From the NCBI RefSeq assembly GCF_040549045.1, contig NZ_JBEWTB010000002.1, positions 3,522,501-3,586,500 on the forward strand: a stretch of 64,000 bases of DNA, given 5' to 3'. The translations under genes and the position numbers were made by a program. Each line of letters begins with the position of its first letter. The stretch's first letter is position 1. The notes under the pieces are model-generated. The model made no database searches. It saw only the letters and a list, made by a program, of their open reading frames with translations, and was not told where the DNA came from. Positions 26,729 to 36,147 of the stretch are shown here, piece by piece. The DNA comes from Endozoicomonas sp. NE40. Its GTDB lineage: Bacteria > Pseudomonadota > Gammaproteobacteria > Pseudomonadales > Endozoicomonadaceae.

Positions 26729-27964
26729 TTAGTCGACGATGCGCTTGGCTGCGTCATTCAGTGCTTCTTTATATCCCTGGCGTCCGCTGGTGATATTTCT
26801 CAGGGCAGCTTCCATGGCTGACCAGAATTTGCCCATCTCGGGAACATTCGGCATCAATAGCCCGTTCATTGCGTTGTCATAAGTGGCGCTGATGCGAGGG
26901 TCTTTCTGCAGCTCTTTCATATAGGTTTTGTTGGCAACGGCTCCGAGTGGCACGTCTTTATTCATCGTACGTAGCCCGTCGTCAATCAGCAGGTAGTTTT
27001 CCAGAAACTCTTTAGACAGTGCCTTATTGGGGCTGGCGTTATTCAGGGCAGCGCTCCATACACCGACAAAGGCTTTTGAACGCTGGCCGTTGATGCTGGG
27101 AAGCGGCGCAACCCCGTAGTCGATGCCACTGGTTTCCAGATTGGCCCAGGCCCAGGGACCGCTGATCATCATGGCACTTTTGCCCTTGTTAAAAGTAGAT
27201 TCCATGACACCGTAATCAACCCCTCTGGGAAGAACGCTTTTATCAATCAGGTCGGTCAGCATTTTAGCCCCGGCCATGGCTCCTTTATTGTTGACACCTG
27301 TGTCTTTGACATCGTAACCGGTCGCGGTTTTTTTAAAGACATAACCGCCATCGGCTGCCAGCATGGGCATGGTGAAATACGGCTGTACCTGATCCCACAT
27401 AATGGTATTCATGCTCTTGTCGGTCTTTTTCAACCGGGTATCCAGGGCGAACATGTCTTCATAGGCTTTGGGTGGTTCGGGCAGTATTTTCTTGTTGTAG
27501 ATCAGGCTGATGGCTTCCAGTGAAATGGGATAGCCATAAACTTTATTGTCAACGGATACGGCGTCCCAGCCCATATCAACCACTTCACGTTTAAAAGGTG
27601 AGGATGGCTTGACCGGAGCCAGTAGCCCGCTTTGCGCCCACTCGCCAAAACGGTCGTGAGCCCAGAACAGAATGTCCGGCCCGCTGCCGGACGCTGCTGC
27701 CTGCTGGAAGCGGTCGGTAAGGTTTTCCGGAATTTCTACCTTGACCTTGATGCCGGTATCTTCTTCAAATATTTTGCCGACTTCCCGTATACCGTTGTAA
27801 GCCTTGTCGCCTCCGACCCACAGAACCAGCTCATCGTCACTGAAAGCAAGCGCTGTCGATGCCCCCATCGTCATGCTCACTGCCACCGTTGTGGCTGCCA
27901 GGGTCGTTGCGGCAACCTGGCTGGCGAGAGTTTTAGTCATTGTGTTGGCAAGTTGTTTGATCAT
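26729..27964 (-). CDS. malE: Maltose/maltodextrin-binding protein MalE, cluster A copy
   Basis: A 411-residue exported binding protein. The signal region ends near ALA-FSDDELVLWVGGDKAYNG; two possible starts (Met1 and Met9) lie before it, and the upstream one makes a long signal of about 40 residues. DRFQQAAASGSGPDILFWAHDRFGEWA and NKGKSAMMISGPWAWANLE match E. coli MalE. It delivers maltodextrin to MalFGK. It is the first gene of cluster A's malEFGKQ run. Confidence 0.94.
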   Translation of the reverse strand: MIKQLANTMTKTLASQVAATTLAATTVAVSMTMGASTALAFSDDELVLWVGGDKAYNGIREVGKIFEEDTGIKVKVEIPENLTDRFQQAAASGSGPDILFWAHDRFGEWAQSGLLAPVKPSSPFKREVVDMGWDAVSVDNKVYGYPISLEAISLIYNKKILPEPPKAYEDMFALDTRLKKTDKSMNTIMWDQVQPYFTMPMLAADGGYVFKKTATGYDVKDTGVNNKGAMAGAKMLTDLIDKSVLPRGVDYGVMESTFNKGKSAMMISGPWAWANLETSGIDYGVAPLPSINGQRSKAFVGVWSAALNNASPNKALSKEFLENYLLIDDGLRTMNKDVPLGAVANKTYMKELQKDPRISATYDNAMNGLLMPNVPEMGKFWSAMEAALRNITSGRQGYKEALNDAAKRIVD

Positions 27965-28659
27965 CTGTCAAAACTCCAGACAATAGTGCGCCCTTTTTCC
28001 AGCGTGTTCTCTGAGAAGCAGTCAGCCATCAGAATACCGAAAAGGTCGTTATGGCCTGATATTGCTATGACTCAGGGAGCTGATCTCAGACCAGAAACAG
28101 GGTTCAGGGGAATTTGGATCAGGGACTGTTATAAACGCCTTACAAATATAGTTTCTTGTAGGGAAAGTACTGGAGATATCGGCTGGAAAATTTGTTTTAT
28201 GGGTTTCAGGGAAGGCTATTGTTATAAAACTATAGTCTTTTATATTTTTATTGATACTCAGGCAGAACAATTAGCTGGTTTCCAGCCAGAAACAAAACAC
28301 AAGAAACAAACCTGTTTTCAGGTTTGAAAAATGCAGTCATGACTGATAGTCCGGTAAACATTACTGACTATTTCCGCGTTAGCTGATGAACAGCACAGGA
28401 AACTATTACCGGCTTTTACCGGAGAAGAACCTGAAGCTGAAATAAGGGGGCTTCCAGGGATTAAGGGTGCTGTATTCCATAAAAGGCTGTTTTTGCACAG
28501 ACTTTTTCTCAGGAACTTTAATGCTTTCCCCGAGTCTATTACTGTCAAATCGCTTTAAACCATATTCTGAGCCGTTTATCAAAAGCGTATTAAAGATCTG
28601 CTTTAATATCACGCCTCCGGGTAGGGCTTTTGATCTTAATTAGTACAATAGGTATCTTC
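27965..28659. other. Divergent intergenic region between malE1 and the coiled-coil gene
   Basis: About 695 bases, AT-rich, with no convincing coding frame. It must hold promoters for both genes. A perfect hairpin, caaacctg/caggtttg with loop TTTT, is at 28307-28326. I looked for the MalT box and for the TGTAAACGTTTACA-type operator found in cluster B and saw neither clearly. Confidence 0.5.
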
Positions 28660-31311
28660 ATGGATCCAGTAAGAAGTATTCCACTATCATATCAGTCACA
28701 GCCGGGCAATACTCAGATACCGGCTTTTGATGAAGTGACAGAAACCCCCCCATACGTGCTGTTAGAATGCGATGAACCACCGGCTACTCCGTTATCCGAA
28801 AGGTCGGTGTCTTCAGAACCCGTGGGACAACCTTCAATCGAATCAAGGGGGGGGTTGTTGCCACATTTTTCAAACTATTCTAATCAAGGTACACTGGGGG
28901 AAGCAATTGAATTACCACATAGAAATATTTCAAGCGGGTTACAGACGACATCCACGCAACCTGAAGAAGGCTCGACATCCAACTTATTTGAACAGCCTTT
29001 ACAACAGGGTGAATACTTACAGCAAAATCAGAACCCGGGGCAACCTGTGATGGATGGCGAAGTCGCGCAGCTGCAAACTTTCAATCAGACTGTGTTCAAT
29101 TATCTTCAAATGTTAACGGCTTATTTTGCTACCAGACCGCCTGATGATGAAGGGTTGGTAAATAGAATCATGATTCTTACGTCTTATTTAAATCGTGCGG
29201 TTATGGAAAGAGATAATTTAATTAATTCAATCAGTCAGAGTGAAAGTACTATCAAGGAACTTCAGGAAATGCTTCAAGATAAGCAAAGAGAGCTTATCGA
29301 AGCCTCGATGGAGTCCGATAAAGTAAAGCAGGAGGTTCAGCTATTACAACAACAGAAGGCGCTGCAAGAAACTGCAAATGAACAACTGACGAATGAGTTT
29401 AATAAAGTACAAGAAGCTAGAAAGAAACAGGAAGAATACACTGAAAATCTGAATGGAAGAATAAAAGAGTTGAATGAAACCATAGAGAATAAGCACGTAT
29501 TACTTTCAGAGAAAAACGAAGTTATTCGTGCTATGGAAATGAGAAAAATGGATATTCAACGATATCAGCAAGAGGTTAAAGAAGTAAAAGAAAAACTTAC
29601 TGAACAGCAAAATGAATTTTCAGAAAAAGAAAGTCAATGGGCTAAAGAGAAAAAAAGTATTTATCAGTTGCTGTTAAGTAAAGATCAGAAGATAACTGAC
29701 ACTGTTTCGTCGCATAGTGAAATAAAAGACCGTCTGGATGAAATAAAATCACAATTAAGGACCGGATTTGATGAATTAATTCATGCCAGGAGTCAAGCAG
29801 AGAAACAAAAACAGGATTTTGAAAATGAAGTTGTACGACTACGCGCAGAACATGACAAAGAAAAGGGAGAATTAACAGCTGAAAATGAATCACTGTATCA
29901 AACTATCAATGTGTTGAAGTTATCTATTGCTCAGAACGAACAGTCTAATAGGGAAATTGAAGTTATTTTAAACAAAGAAATTCAAATAAATAATTTTGAA
30001 TCAAAGTTATCTGCGATGGAACAACAACTAGACGAATCAAATTCCAGACATGCAGATATAGTTGGCCAGCTGGATACAACAAAAGCCCAGTTGGTTCAGA
30101 CAAGTCAATCCTTAGATAAGGTGTCGGCAGATTCTAAAACCTTATTTGAGGATAATCAGCAGCTAAATGCGGAACTTGAAAAAGAGACCAGTGAGAAAAT
30201 TAATTTAAAAAATGAACTTGAAAAACAGCTTGCAGAGGTTGATCGGTTGAAAACGGAATTGTCTGAACAGCAAGCATCTATCCTGTCTTTGGAGGAACAA
30301 TTAAACAGGCAGCCAACCCAGGTATTCGATTTTGTAACTCTGTCAGCATCAGCCGGACATTTAATTGATCCGGTCAGCGGGGAATGCAGTAGTGAACCGG
30401 TAAGCTCCGGAACAGCCTCACCGACCATTGCCGAATCGGTATCAGCTAAGGCTGGCGTGATCACGGATGAACCTGTTGCCAGCACCTCTCAAACCGTCCC
30501 GGTGTCAGGCGCACCACAAAATTTAGAGGAACTTTTTCAACGGGCTGAACAGCTGAAAATTCCACAAGAGTACGTTGCTCTGGGTTACCCGATCCGTAAA
30601 CAAAATAATGGCCATTCAGTAACTATACGGAGTAAGGAAGACCTGGGTGATCCCAGCAAATTCGAATCCGATAAAGAGAGAGAAATTCTGAACGAAATAG
30701 CCAGAGTGTTTTGTAATGGTGATACAGATCTGGTTGACAATTACTGGCACCAGGCCTCTTTTCTTGAATATTTCTACAAGTGCAAGCTGGTCACTTCGTG
30801 GCGCTCCCTGTCCCACTTTGACTTTTGCCGCAAAATGGCGGGGGTGCGCAGCTTAGGTATCGACAAAACTGACCCGGATGCAGAGGGCATAGATGCAGAG
30901 GGCATAAATGTATATAGCAAAAAAGAGGTCGATCAATTAACAGTCTGGCGAAATGAACAGAATTACGACGAAGATATTAAAGGATTCTCTCCGAAAGGCT
31001 GGCAGCCGTGGGTATGGCTTAGCACACTTGCAAAAGCGCACCGGGAAAATAGCGAGGATAAATTAATGCTTCTGGCTGGCTTATGGGCAGATTTTTCATT
31101 TTTGATGGCTCCCAAGTCACTTCGAAAAGCGGCTAAAGCCCGCATTCAGCAGAATAAAGACCCGTTTGACTGGCGAAAATTGAGCGATACATCAGAAGAA
31201 ATGGCAATTGCTTCAGGAGGTCAGGGTGAGACGGTGGGCATGGCAAGCAAAGGCAAACGAAAAGTACCCATGGGAAAATCAGCCTCTGCCAAAAAACAAA
31301 GGCAAAAGTAA
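28660..31311 (+). CDS. Large coiled-coil protein with basic C-terminal tail, function unknown
   Basis: An 883-residue protein from the ATG at 28660, eight bases after an AGG. Residues 1-140 are Pro/Ser/Gln-rich and low in order. Residues about 180-550 are a long heptad-type coiled coil rich in Glu, Gln, Lys and Leu (for example IKELQEMLQDKQRELIEAS). After a Ser/Thr/Pro linker, residues about 610-840 look globular, with many Trp and Phe (YWHQASFLEYFYKCKL, PKGWQPWVWLSTLA). The last 20 residues hold two basic clusters (KGKRK and KKQRQK), like a bipartite nuclear localisation signal. No signal peptide. The sequence is clearly AT-richer than the mal genes. It is 39 bases upstream of the SET-domain gene and probably cotranscribed with it. 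No family is recognised. Confidence 0.75.
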   Translation: MDPVRSIPLSYQSQPGNTQIPAFDEVTETPPYVLLECDEPPATPLSERSVSSEPVGQPSIESRGGLLPHFSNYSNQGTLGEAIELPHRNISSGLQTTSTQPEEGSTSNLFEQPLQQGEYLQQNQNPGQPVMDGEVAQLQTFNQTVFNYLQMLTAYFATRPPDDEGLVNRIMILTSYLNRAVMERDNLINSISQSESTIKELQEMLQDKQRELIEASMESDKVKQEVQLLQQQKALQETANEQLTNEFNKVQEARKKQEEYTENLNGRIKELNETIENKHVLLSEKNEVIRAMEMRKMDIQRYQQEVKEVKEKLTEQQNEFSEKESQWAKEKKSIYQLLLSKDQKITDTVSSHSEIKDRLDEIKSQLRTGFDELIHARSQAEKQKQDFENEVVRLRAEHDKEKGELTAENESLYQTINVLKLSIAQNEQSNREIEVILNKEIQINNFESKLSAMEQQLDESNSRHADIVGQLDTTKAQLVQTSQSLDKVSADSKTLFEDNQQLNAELEKETSEKINLKNELEKQLAEVDRLKTELSEQQASILSLEEQLNRQPTQVFDFVTLSASAGHLIDPVSGECSSEPVSSGTASPTIAESVSAKAGVITDEPVASTSQTVPVSGAPQNLEELFQRAEQLKIPQEYVALGYPIRKQNNGHSVTIRSKEDLGDPSKFESDKEREILNEIARVFCNGDTDLVDNYWHQASFLEYFYKCKLVTSWRSLSHFDFCRKMAGVRSLGIDKTDPDAEGIDAEGINVYSKKEVDQLTVWRNEQNYDEDIKGFSPKGWQPWVWLSTLAKAHRENSEDKLMLLAGLWADFSFLMAPKSLRKAAKARIQQNKDPFDWRKLSDTSEEMAIASGGQGETVGMASKGKRKVPMGKSASAKKQRQK

Positions 31312-31350
31312 GGTCTGATTCCAGGGAATAGTATTAAACGGAGGTTGGTC

Positions 31351-34300
31351 GTGCAAAACTCAGGTCTCAATTTAAATTCAGAACCTGTTCTCTCCCGGGA
31401 GCCGCGATCGCGAAAACGACCTCACAGGGAAGGCGATTCTCAAATCCGGTGTGTTCTGGGAGAATCCCTGCGATCTGTATCATCGACAGCCCCCCAGACA
31501 CATATTGATTCAGGTTCAGATCCGGATTCTTTGCCGACAACAAAACCTCTGTTAAAGCGCTCCCGAACAGTAACGGCCACAAAACCAGATCTTGAAGAAT
31601 GCGGAGGTTGTTTTTTTGTACCCACTGACCTGGAGACGTACACCGGCTTTATTCCTTCTCCAGTTTCTGAAATACGAAAGGCCATTGACTGTTATCAGCA
31701 AAATAACCTTGAGGTCAAAACCGGAGCGGTTCATAACCGGGGTGTGTTTTTAAAGGACAGCGCTGCACCGGTAAAAAAAGGACAGGTACTCGCCATCTAC
31801 CGGGGTACGGCTGTCAACCTCAGGGAGTTGGACAAGGAAGAGTTTCGGTTATGCGGTTACCCAGAGTGTGAGCCAGTTAAATGGTTGGTATGGGCTGAGA
31901 CCGGGGGCGTACCTGCATTATCGCAACGACCTGCCAGTTATCAGGCACACACACCGCATATTAGTTATCTCGATCAGAAAAGACGTAAAGTAAATATTGG
32001 GGTAGATGCTATCGACTCCATCGATGCCATCAGTCACACAAACTCTCAGCAGGAGTGTGACAATATCGAATTTGTAGTGTGCCTTAATGATGAACTGGTT
32101 AGATCAAACACAAAACATGCAACAATTTTAAGAAGAAAACCAACCGAACAGGATTATTGTTTTCTGGCGGTTGCCTGTAAGGATATTCAACCGGGGAGCG
32201 AACTGTTTTTAGACTATGGTAAAAGTCAATCGAGAATGGCTCACTTTTGGGCACCCGATCAGTATTTTTATCCAACACTTTGCCCTAGGGCTGTATCCGT
32301 ACATTTTTCAGAAGATGGTACAACTGTGTCTGTTAGGGCTTCTGATGCCGGTGAGGAGCAGGTTAAGCTGGAAAGCCTCAAAAATTTTATTTATGAGAAA
32401 TTAGATTTTTGGAAGAGGCACTCTATTGACAGGCTGATTTACACCCTCAATCAATATCATCAAAACCCTTTTACCGGTGGTCAGGATTGGGTGGAGGGAG
32501 ATGTTCAATATTTATTTGAACGCTGGAATATTGAAGTGTTCAGAAGTCCCCACTACCTCACCTACCTGTTTCATTGCTTTAATATCGAAGGCAAGCTTGA
32601 TAACAATGGCGTCAATTATATTTATGCCTTTATAAAGTCTAAAAATCTCACCATCGCTCCTCCCGGCAGCAGACCTGTTTACATAGAAGAGGTGATCGGG
32701 TGGCTAAAGCACTCCATTGAAATTTTCGAAGGTCCTGATTCAGAACGGCAGCTGGACATTCTGGAAAATCAATTGCAATTACTTGAGGTACAACAATACA
32801 GAAGAATGGCTGAAGGGGAGGAAAAAAAACAGTGCCTGAGAAAGGAGGGTGAAAAGCTCCATGACTATATTCGTCGGTTGAAGGTAGCCTTAGGCCCGGG
32901 AGGAAAAATAAAGTCACCAACTCACTATAGATTAACCGCCCGTTTTTTATCCCCTTCTGAATTATGGCCAGATATATTCCGGGAGATACCTGTCTGGAGT
33001 CTGGCTCATTTAAAATGTCTGGCCCTGCGTGAGAACCCTTCCGAAGAAGTTGATCCAATTGACAGGATTGACTGTTATCGCTTTGATAGTCCAGAGTACG
33101 CTCAGGCAATGCACGAGGCATTGCGGCGCAGGCAGGTGGAGGGAGCAAAGTTTGAGGCTATTCGGACAACTGTCAACTCGGGAGGCCTGCTACCGGTTGA
33201 GTTCCGCTTTCAGAGTGTAATAGAAAAAAATTACCAAATTCCCCATGTTGAAGGTATACCTGCCCAACTCAGGGGGACATCCAATTGGTTAGATTTAACT
33301 GTTGAGCACTGGCGGCTGCTTGGGTTTGAAGAAACCAGCCTATCTCCCCTGAGAACGGTTATTGAGCGGATAACCAGCAAGAAAAAAGGCCTGTACGGTA
33401 CTCTTCACGCAGTCTGCAGATATGACAGCGAACACCGCCATCTCTGGATCAGCGACCCTTGCATCAAGGACAAGGTAAAGAAAGATAAGTCGAAAACCAT
33501 GGTGTTGCTGAAGCACCTGATTAATAAGTCAGGCGCGATAATCGACGTTACCACACCAGCCCACCAATGGCAGCCAATAGATACTCTGATGGTCTGTAAG
33601 CCTGAATCTGAGGACTACCAAAGTGCAATGAAAATGCTCCTGAATGATGCCGTTGCCAATGGTAAGAGCCTGTATGAAATAGCAGTCTTGTTAGATGCTG
33701 ATATGGGCAGCTCAACGATTCCGGTAGAATCAAAAGGAAAGTATCGTGTAGACCTTCCTGAAACCCTGCACCGATACAACAAATGGACTCCCCCTGCTGT
33801 ATCAGATTTATTGGCGTCGTTTAATCTGCCACAACCCACAGGCTGTGATCCGCAAGCTGAACTTAAATCGCTTATAGAGGGGTACATTTTTGCGGGTGAA
33901 GTCAACTCAGTTTCCGGAGTAGTTAAAAGATTGAGGGGGTTGCTTGCAAAAAGACCTGACGTCGCTAAAGACCTTGCTGACATTTTATACCTTAATCCCA
34001 GAAGGCTTGAGAGCCTTAATCATCGGGGGGTTCGATATATCTTTGCTGCACTGGACATCAAGGTTCACGAGACAGCAATTAAAAGTGATTTTGAGCCTGT
34101 AGCATTCGACAAAATTCATGCCATAACCGATAGCCATCCGGACTGGCCAAAAGAGGTCATGAGGGTTGTAAACTTTTACAAAAATCGTGGAGAGAGCGAT
34201 CAGTTTATTGTTGAAATACTTAACAAGGGAACGCGTTCTCCATTCATAAAACTTGTTATTGACCCCATACCTTTACCCCCGGGGTGTCAGGCAAAACAAT

Positions 34301-34959
34301 GGACCGTCGACGTATTAAAAGGCTTTATTCAAAGCTGTGAGCAGCCCCCGGCAGTGCCTGTACCACCGGCAGCCTCTATGGACGTTGATGAGAGCCTTTG
34401 TAGTGGACAAGCCAAGCCTGAAACAATGATGATTGAAGAACCGGAAAGATCTGTTTCCCCCCCTGAAATCCCGAAGCATGAGTTGCAATTAAACATTGCC
34501 CGCTGCATTCGGGAGAGTGCGGAGGTTTCCTCACAAGCGCTGGTCAAAAGTATAAGCAGAATGTTCAAACAAGACAGTGCGCTGGTTGTAGCAGTATCCG
34601 GTTTTCTGCATATCAAGCCTGAAAAACTGCAATCCCCCACCCCCCCGCTGGTGAGATATCTTCTCTCCAGCCTGGAGGTTGAAATTATACCGGATGAACT
34701 GAAGACTGAAATGCAGCTTCAGTTGTACGACACCATTAATTCGATTTCGGAGCACCACCCCGGATGGGCGGGGGAAGTCCTGAAGTTGATCAATGAACTG
34801 GCCTCATTTGGCCAGAGCTATGGTGCCATTGCCAAAATGTTGAAATCGGGGCGGGTAAGAGGCCAACAAATGTTCGATCCTGTTCCTGTACCAGAGGGTA
34901 TCCGGGGAGAGCAATGGACGGAAAAAAACTTAAAAGCGTTCATCGCAAAGCATGGGTAA
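31351..34959 (+). CDS. Very large SET-domain protein with C-terminal repeats
   Basis: A 1,202-residue protein. The GTG at 31351 is chosen because GGAGG lies six bases upstream. Residues about 125-292 resemble a SET lysine-methyltransferase domain: NRGVFLKDSAAPVKKGQVLA, then YRGT, and LAVACKDIQPGSELFLDYGK at the end. The central NHS(C) motif is poorly kept, so activity is uncertain. Basic clusters near the N-terminus (SRKRPHR, LLKRSR) resemble nuclear localisation signals. Residues about 837-995 and 1044-1200 are two diverged copies of one unit, each ending in an (A/V)IxxxL..G - QWTxxxLKxFI pattern; shorter matches occur upstream. Secreted SET enzymes of Legionella and Chlamydia modify host histones; a similar role is only an inference. 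Confidence 0.7.
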   Translation: MQNSGLNLNSEPVLSREPRSRKRPHREGDSQIRCVLGESLRSVSSTAPQTHIDSGSDPDSLPTTKPLLKRSRTVTATKPDLEECGGCFFVPTDLETYTGFIPSPVSEIRKAIDCYQQNNLEVKTGAVHNRGVFLKDSAAPVKKGQVLAIYRGTAVNLRELDKEEFRLCGYPECEPVKWLVWAETGGVPALSQRPASYQAHTPHISYLDQKRRKVNIGVDAIDSIDAISHTNSQQECDNIEFVVCLNDELVRSNTKHATILRRKPTEQDYCFLAVACKDIQPGSELFLDYGKSQSRMAHFWAPDQYFYPTLCPRAVSVHFSEDGTTVSVRASDAGEEQVKLESLKNFIYEKLDFWKRHSIDRLIYTLNQYHQNPFTGGQDWVEGDVQYLFERWNIEVFRSPHYLTYLFHCFNIEGKLDNNGVNYIYAFIKSKNLTIAPPGSRPVYIEEVIGWLKHSIEIFEGPDSERQLDILENQLQLLEVQQYRRMAEGEEKKQCLRKEGEKLHDYIRRLKVALGPGGKIKSPTHYRLTARFLSPSELWPDIFREIPVWSLAHLKCLALRENPSEEVDPIDRIDCYRFDSPEYAQAMHEALRRRQVEGAKFEAIRTTVNSGGLLPVEFRFQSVIEKNYQIPHVEGIPAQLRGTSNWLDLTVEHWRLLGFEETSLSPLRTVIERITSKKKGLYGTLHAVCRYDSEHRHLWISDPCIKDKVKKDKSKTMVLLKHLINKSGAIIDVTTPAHQWQPIDTLMVCKPESEDYQSAMKMLLNDAVANGKSLYEIAVLLDADMGSSTIPVESKGKYRVDLPETLHRYNKWTPPAVSDLLASFNLPQPTGCDPQAELKSLIEGYIFAGEVNSVSGVVKRLRGLLAKRPDVAKDLADILYLNPRRLESLNHRGVRYIFAALDIKVHETAIKSDFEPVAFDKIHAITDSHPDWPKEVMRVVNFYKNRGESDQFIVEILNKGTRSPFIKLVIDPIPLPPGCQAKQWTVDVLKGFIQSCEQPPAVPVPPAASMDVDESLCSGQAKPETMMIEEPERSVSPPEIPKHELQLNIARCIRESAEVSSQALVKSISRMFKQDSALVVAVSGFLHIKPEKLQSPTPPLVRYLLSSLEVEIIPDELKTEMQLQLYDTINSISEHHPGWAGEVLKLINELASFGQSYGAIAKMLKSGRVRGQQMFDPVPVPEGIRGEQWTEKNLKAFIAKHG

Positions 34960-34988
34960 AAAACCAGGCTCGCTCAAAGTTTGGGGAG

Positions 34989-35070
34989 TCAGCCCATAAT
35001 CACAGGCTATGGGTTGCTGTCAAGGCAGGTGCTCCCTGCATCCAGTATCGATAATATCAGGATGCAGGGA
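34989..35070. terminator. Two hairpins between the SET gene and malM2
   Basis: The first pairs cagcccata with tatgggttg (one G-T pair) and begins about 29 bases after the SET stop. The second is a perfect 11-base stem, tccctgcatcc (35033-35043)/ggatgcaggga (35060-35070). The genes converge here, so these are likely transcription ends, though T runs are missing. Confidence 0.55.
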
Positions 35071-35078
35071 AGGGCTGG

Positions 35079-35978
35079 TTAGAATAATTGATTGATTTCG
35101 TTTGCCAGCCTGTCAATCTGGTCAATCCATGCCAGGGCAGCCTGAGGATTGTCCTGCTTCATGGCAATTATTATTTTTTGCTGGTAGTGAAAACTCAGAG
35201 TGTCTTCAATTGATGCTGTTGTTTCTGGCGGAGATAGCAGTTCTAGGTCTGAGCCAACACCATAGTTTTCCGAAAACTGCTTTTGCATCGTCCTATGCAG
35301 TTGTCTGATAGCCGACCTGAGGGCCAGAGCCTGGTTGACATCTTTCTCTGCCAGGGCTGATTTCAAAGCGGCGAGATAGTTCTGATTGATTGTGTCGGTG
35401 CTATTTAGCGTTGTCTGTTCTTGTACTATTTCTGGCGTCGATGGTACATAGTCTGGCCTTGGTGGTGGCTCTATTCTGGTTTGCTGCGCTGGCTGGCTGA
35501 TAAGTGGTGTTATTTGCAGACGCAGCGTTCCTTCATCTGTGGCCTCAGTATAAATATCACCGGACGGAGGGGCTGTTCAGGCGCGGATTCGTGCGTATTC
35601 TTCATCGAAGTTGGCCACTTTCAGGCTTAACTGACGATCCAGTAACCACACCTCTGGCATAAAAGCTTCTGCCCGGGTGCCAAAACCTTTGCGTGTCACC
35701 AGACTTTCAACCTTAAACTGATACACACCGTAGTCAGGCAGTTTCCAGCCAGCAACAGGGGTTGTTTCACCGTCAAAGTCAAGAACCTCCGATGCCGCAT
35801 TGATAGCACGTTCGATAGCGACAGCCTGGCTATAGACTGTTATGGGGGAGTAGGTAATATCAGCCAGCGATGAAACTGTGGTGGCTATTTTGGCTGGTGC
35901 TTCTGCAGCCTGTTCCTGGCCTGTACTGGCACACCCTGCCAGGGCTGCCACTAACACGAGAGTCGATAAACGTTTCAT
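35079..35978 (-). pseudogene. malM: malM2, MalM-like lipoprotein gene broken by an in-frame TGA and a deletion
   Basis: One reading frame of 300 codons runs from the ATG at 35978 to the TAA at 35079, broken only by a TGA at 35577-35579. The first part (133 residues) has a clear lipoprotein signal, MKRLSTLVLVAALAGC, with lipobox Cys16, and MalM-like SLADITYSPI and MPEVWLLDRQLSL. After the TGA the same frame continues without a stop through a Pro-rich linker and two MalM-type helical units (YLAALKSALAEKDVNQALAL and KIIIAMKQDNPQAALAWI). Compared with malM1 about 70 residues are missing between LLDRQ and EEYARIR. Either the gene is decaying, or the short N-terminal lipoprotein alone is made. Confidence 0.82.
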
Positions 35979-36049
35979 GGGTTACTCCGAAACAGCAGGT
36001 ATGATTCGATTCTATCGATTATCAGGGATAACTCGTGTCGTTTTATTTC

Positions 36050-36063
36050 TGTAAACCTTTACA
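36050..36063. promoter_or_regulatory. Probable LacI-type operator upstream of malM2
   Basis: TGTAAACCTTTACA is a palindrome except at its central CC. It lies 72 bases before the malM2 start codon, between malM2 and malQ2. It matches the family of sites found upstream of malE2, lamB2, the 784-residue gene and glgP. Confidence 0.6.
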
Positions 36064-36082
36064 CTTTTTCTTCTTTTCCAAT

Positions 36083-36111
36083 GCAGCCTGTAACTATCGG
36101 TTACAGGCTGC
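36083..36111. other. Strong hairpin between malQ2 and malM2
   Basis: A perfect 12-base stem, gcagcctgtaac/gttacaggctgc, with loop tatcg, lies 37 bases downstream of the malQ2 stop on the minus strand. No T run follows. It may end or process the malEFGKQ2 message before malM2. Confidence 0.65.
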
Positions 36112-36147
36112 GGTTCCGGCTAAGTACTCGGCCATATGGTGGAGTAC

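Noticed and set aside
27965..28659. MalT boxes upstream of malE1
   Set aside because: No array of GGGGA(T/G)GAGG-like sites could be read; no malT gene is in the window.
35577..35579. The TGA as a selenocysteine codon
   Set aside because: MalM proteins have no catalytic Cys or Sec at this place, and no convincing SECIS-like hairpin is seen directly after the codon. Gene decay is simpler.
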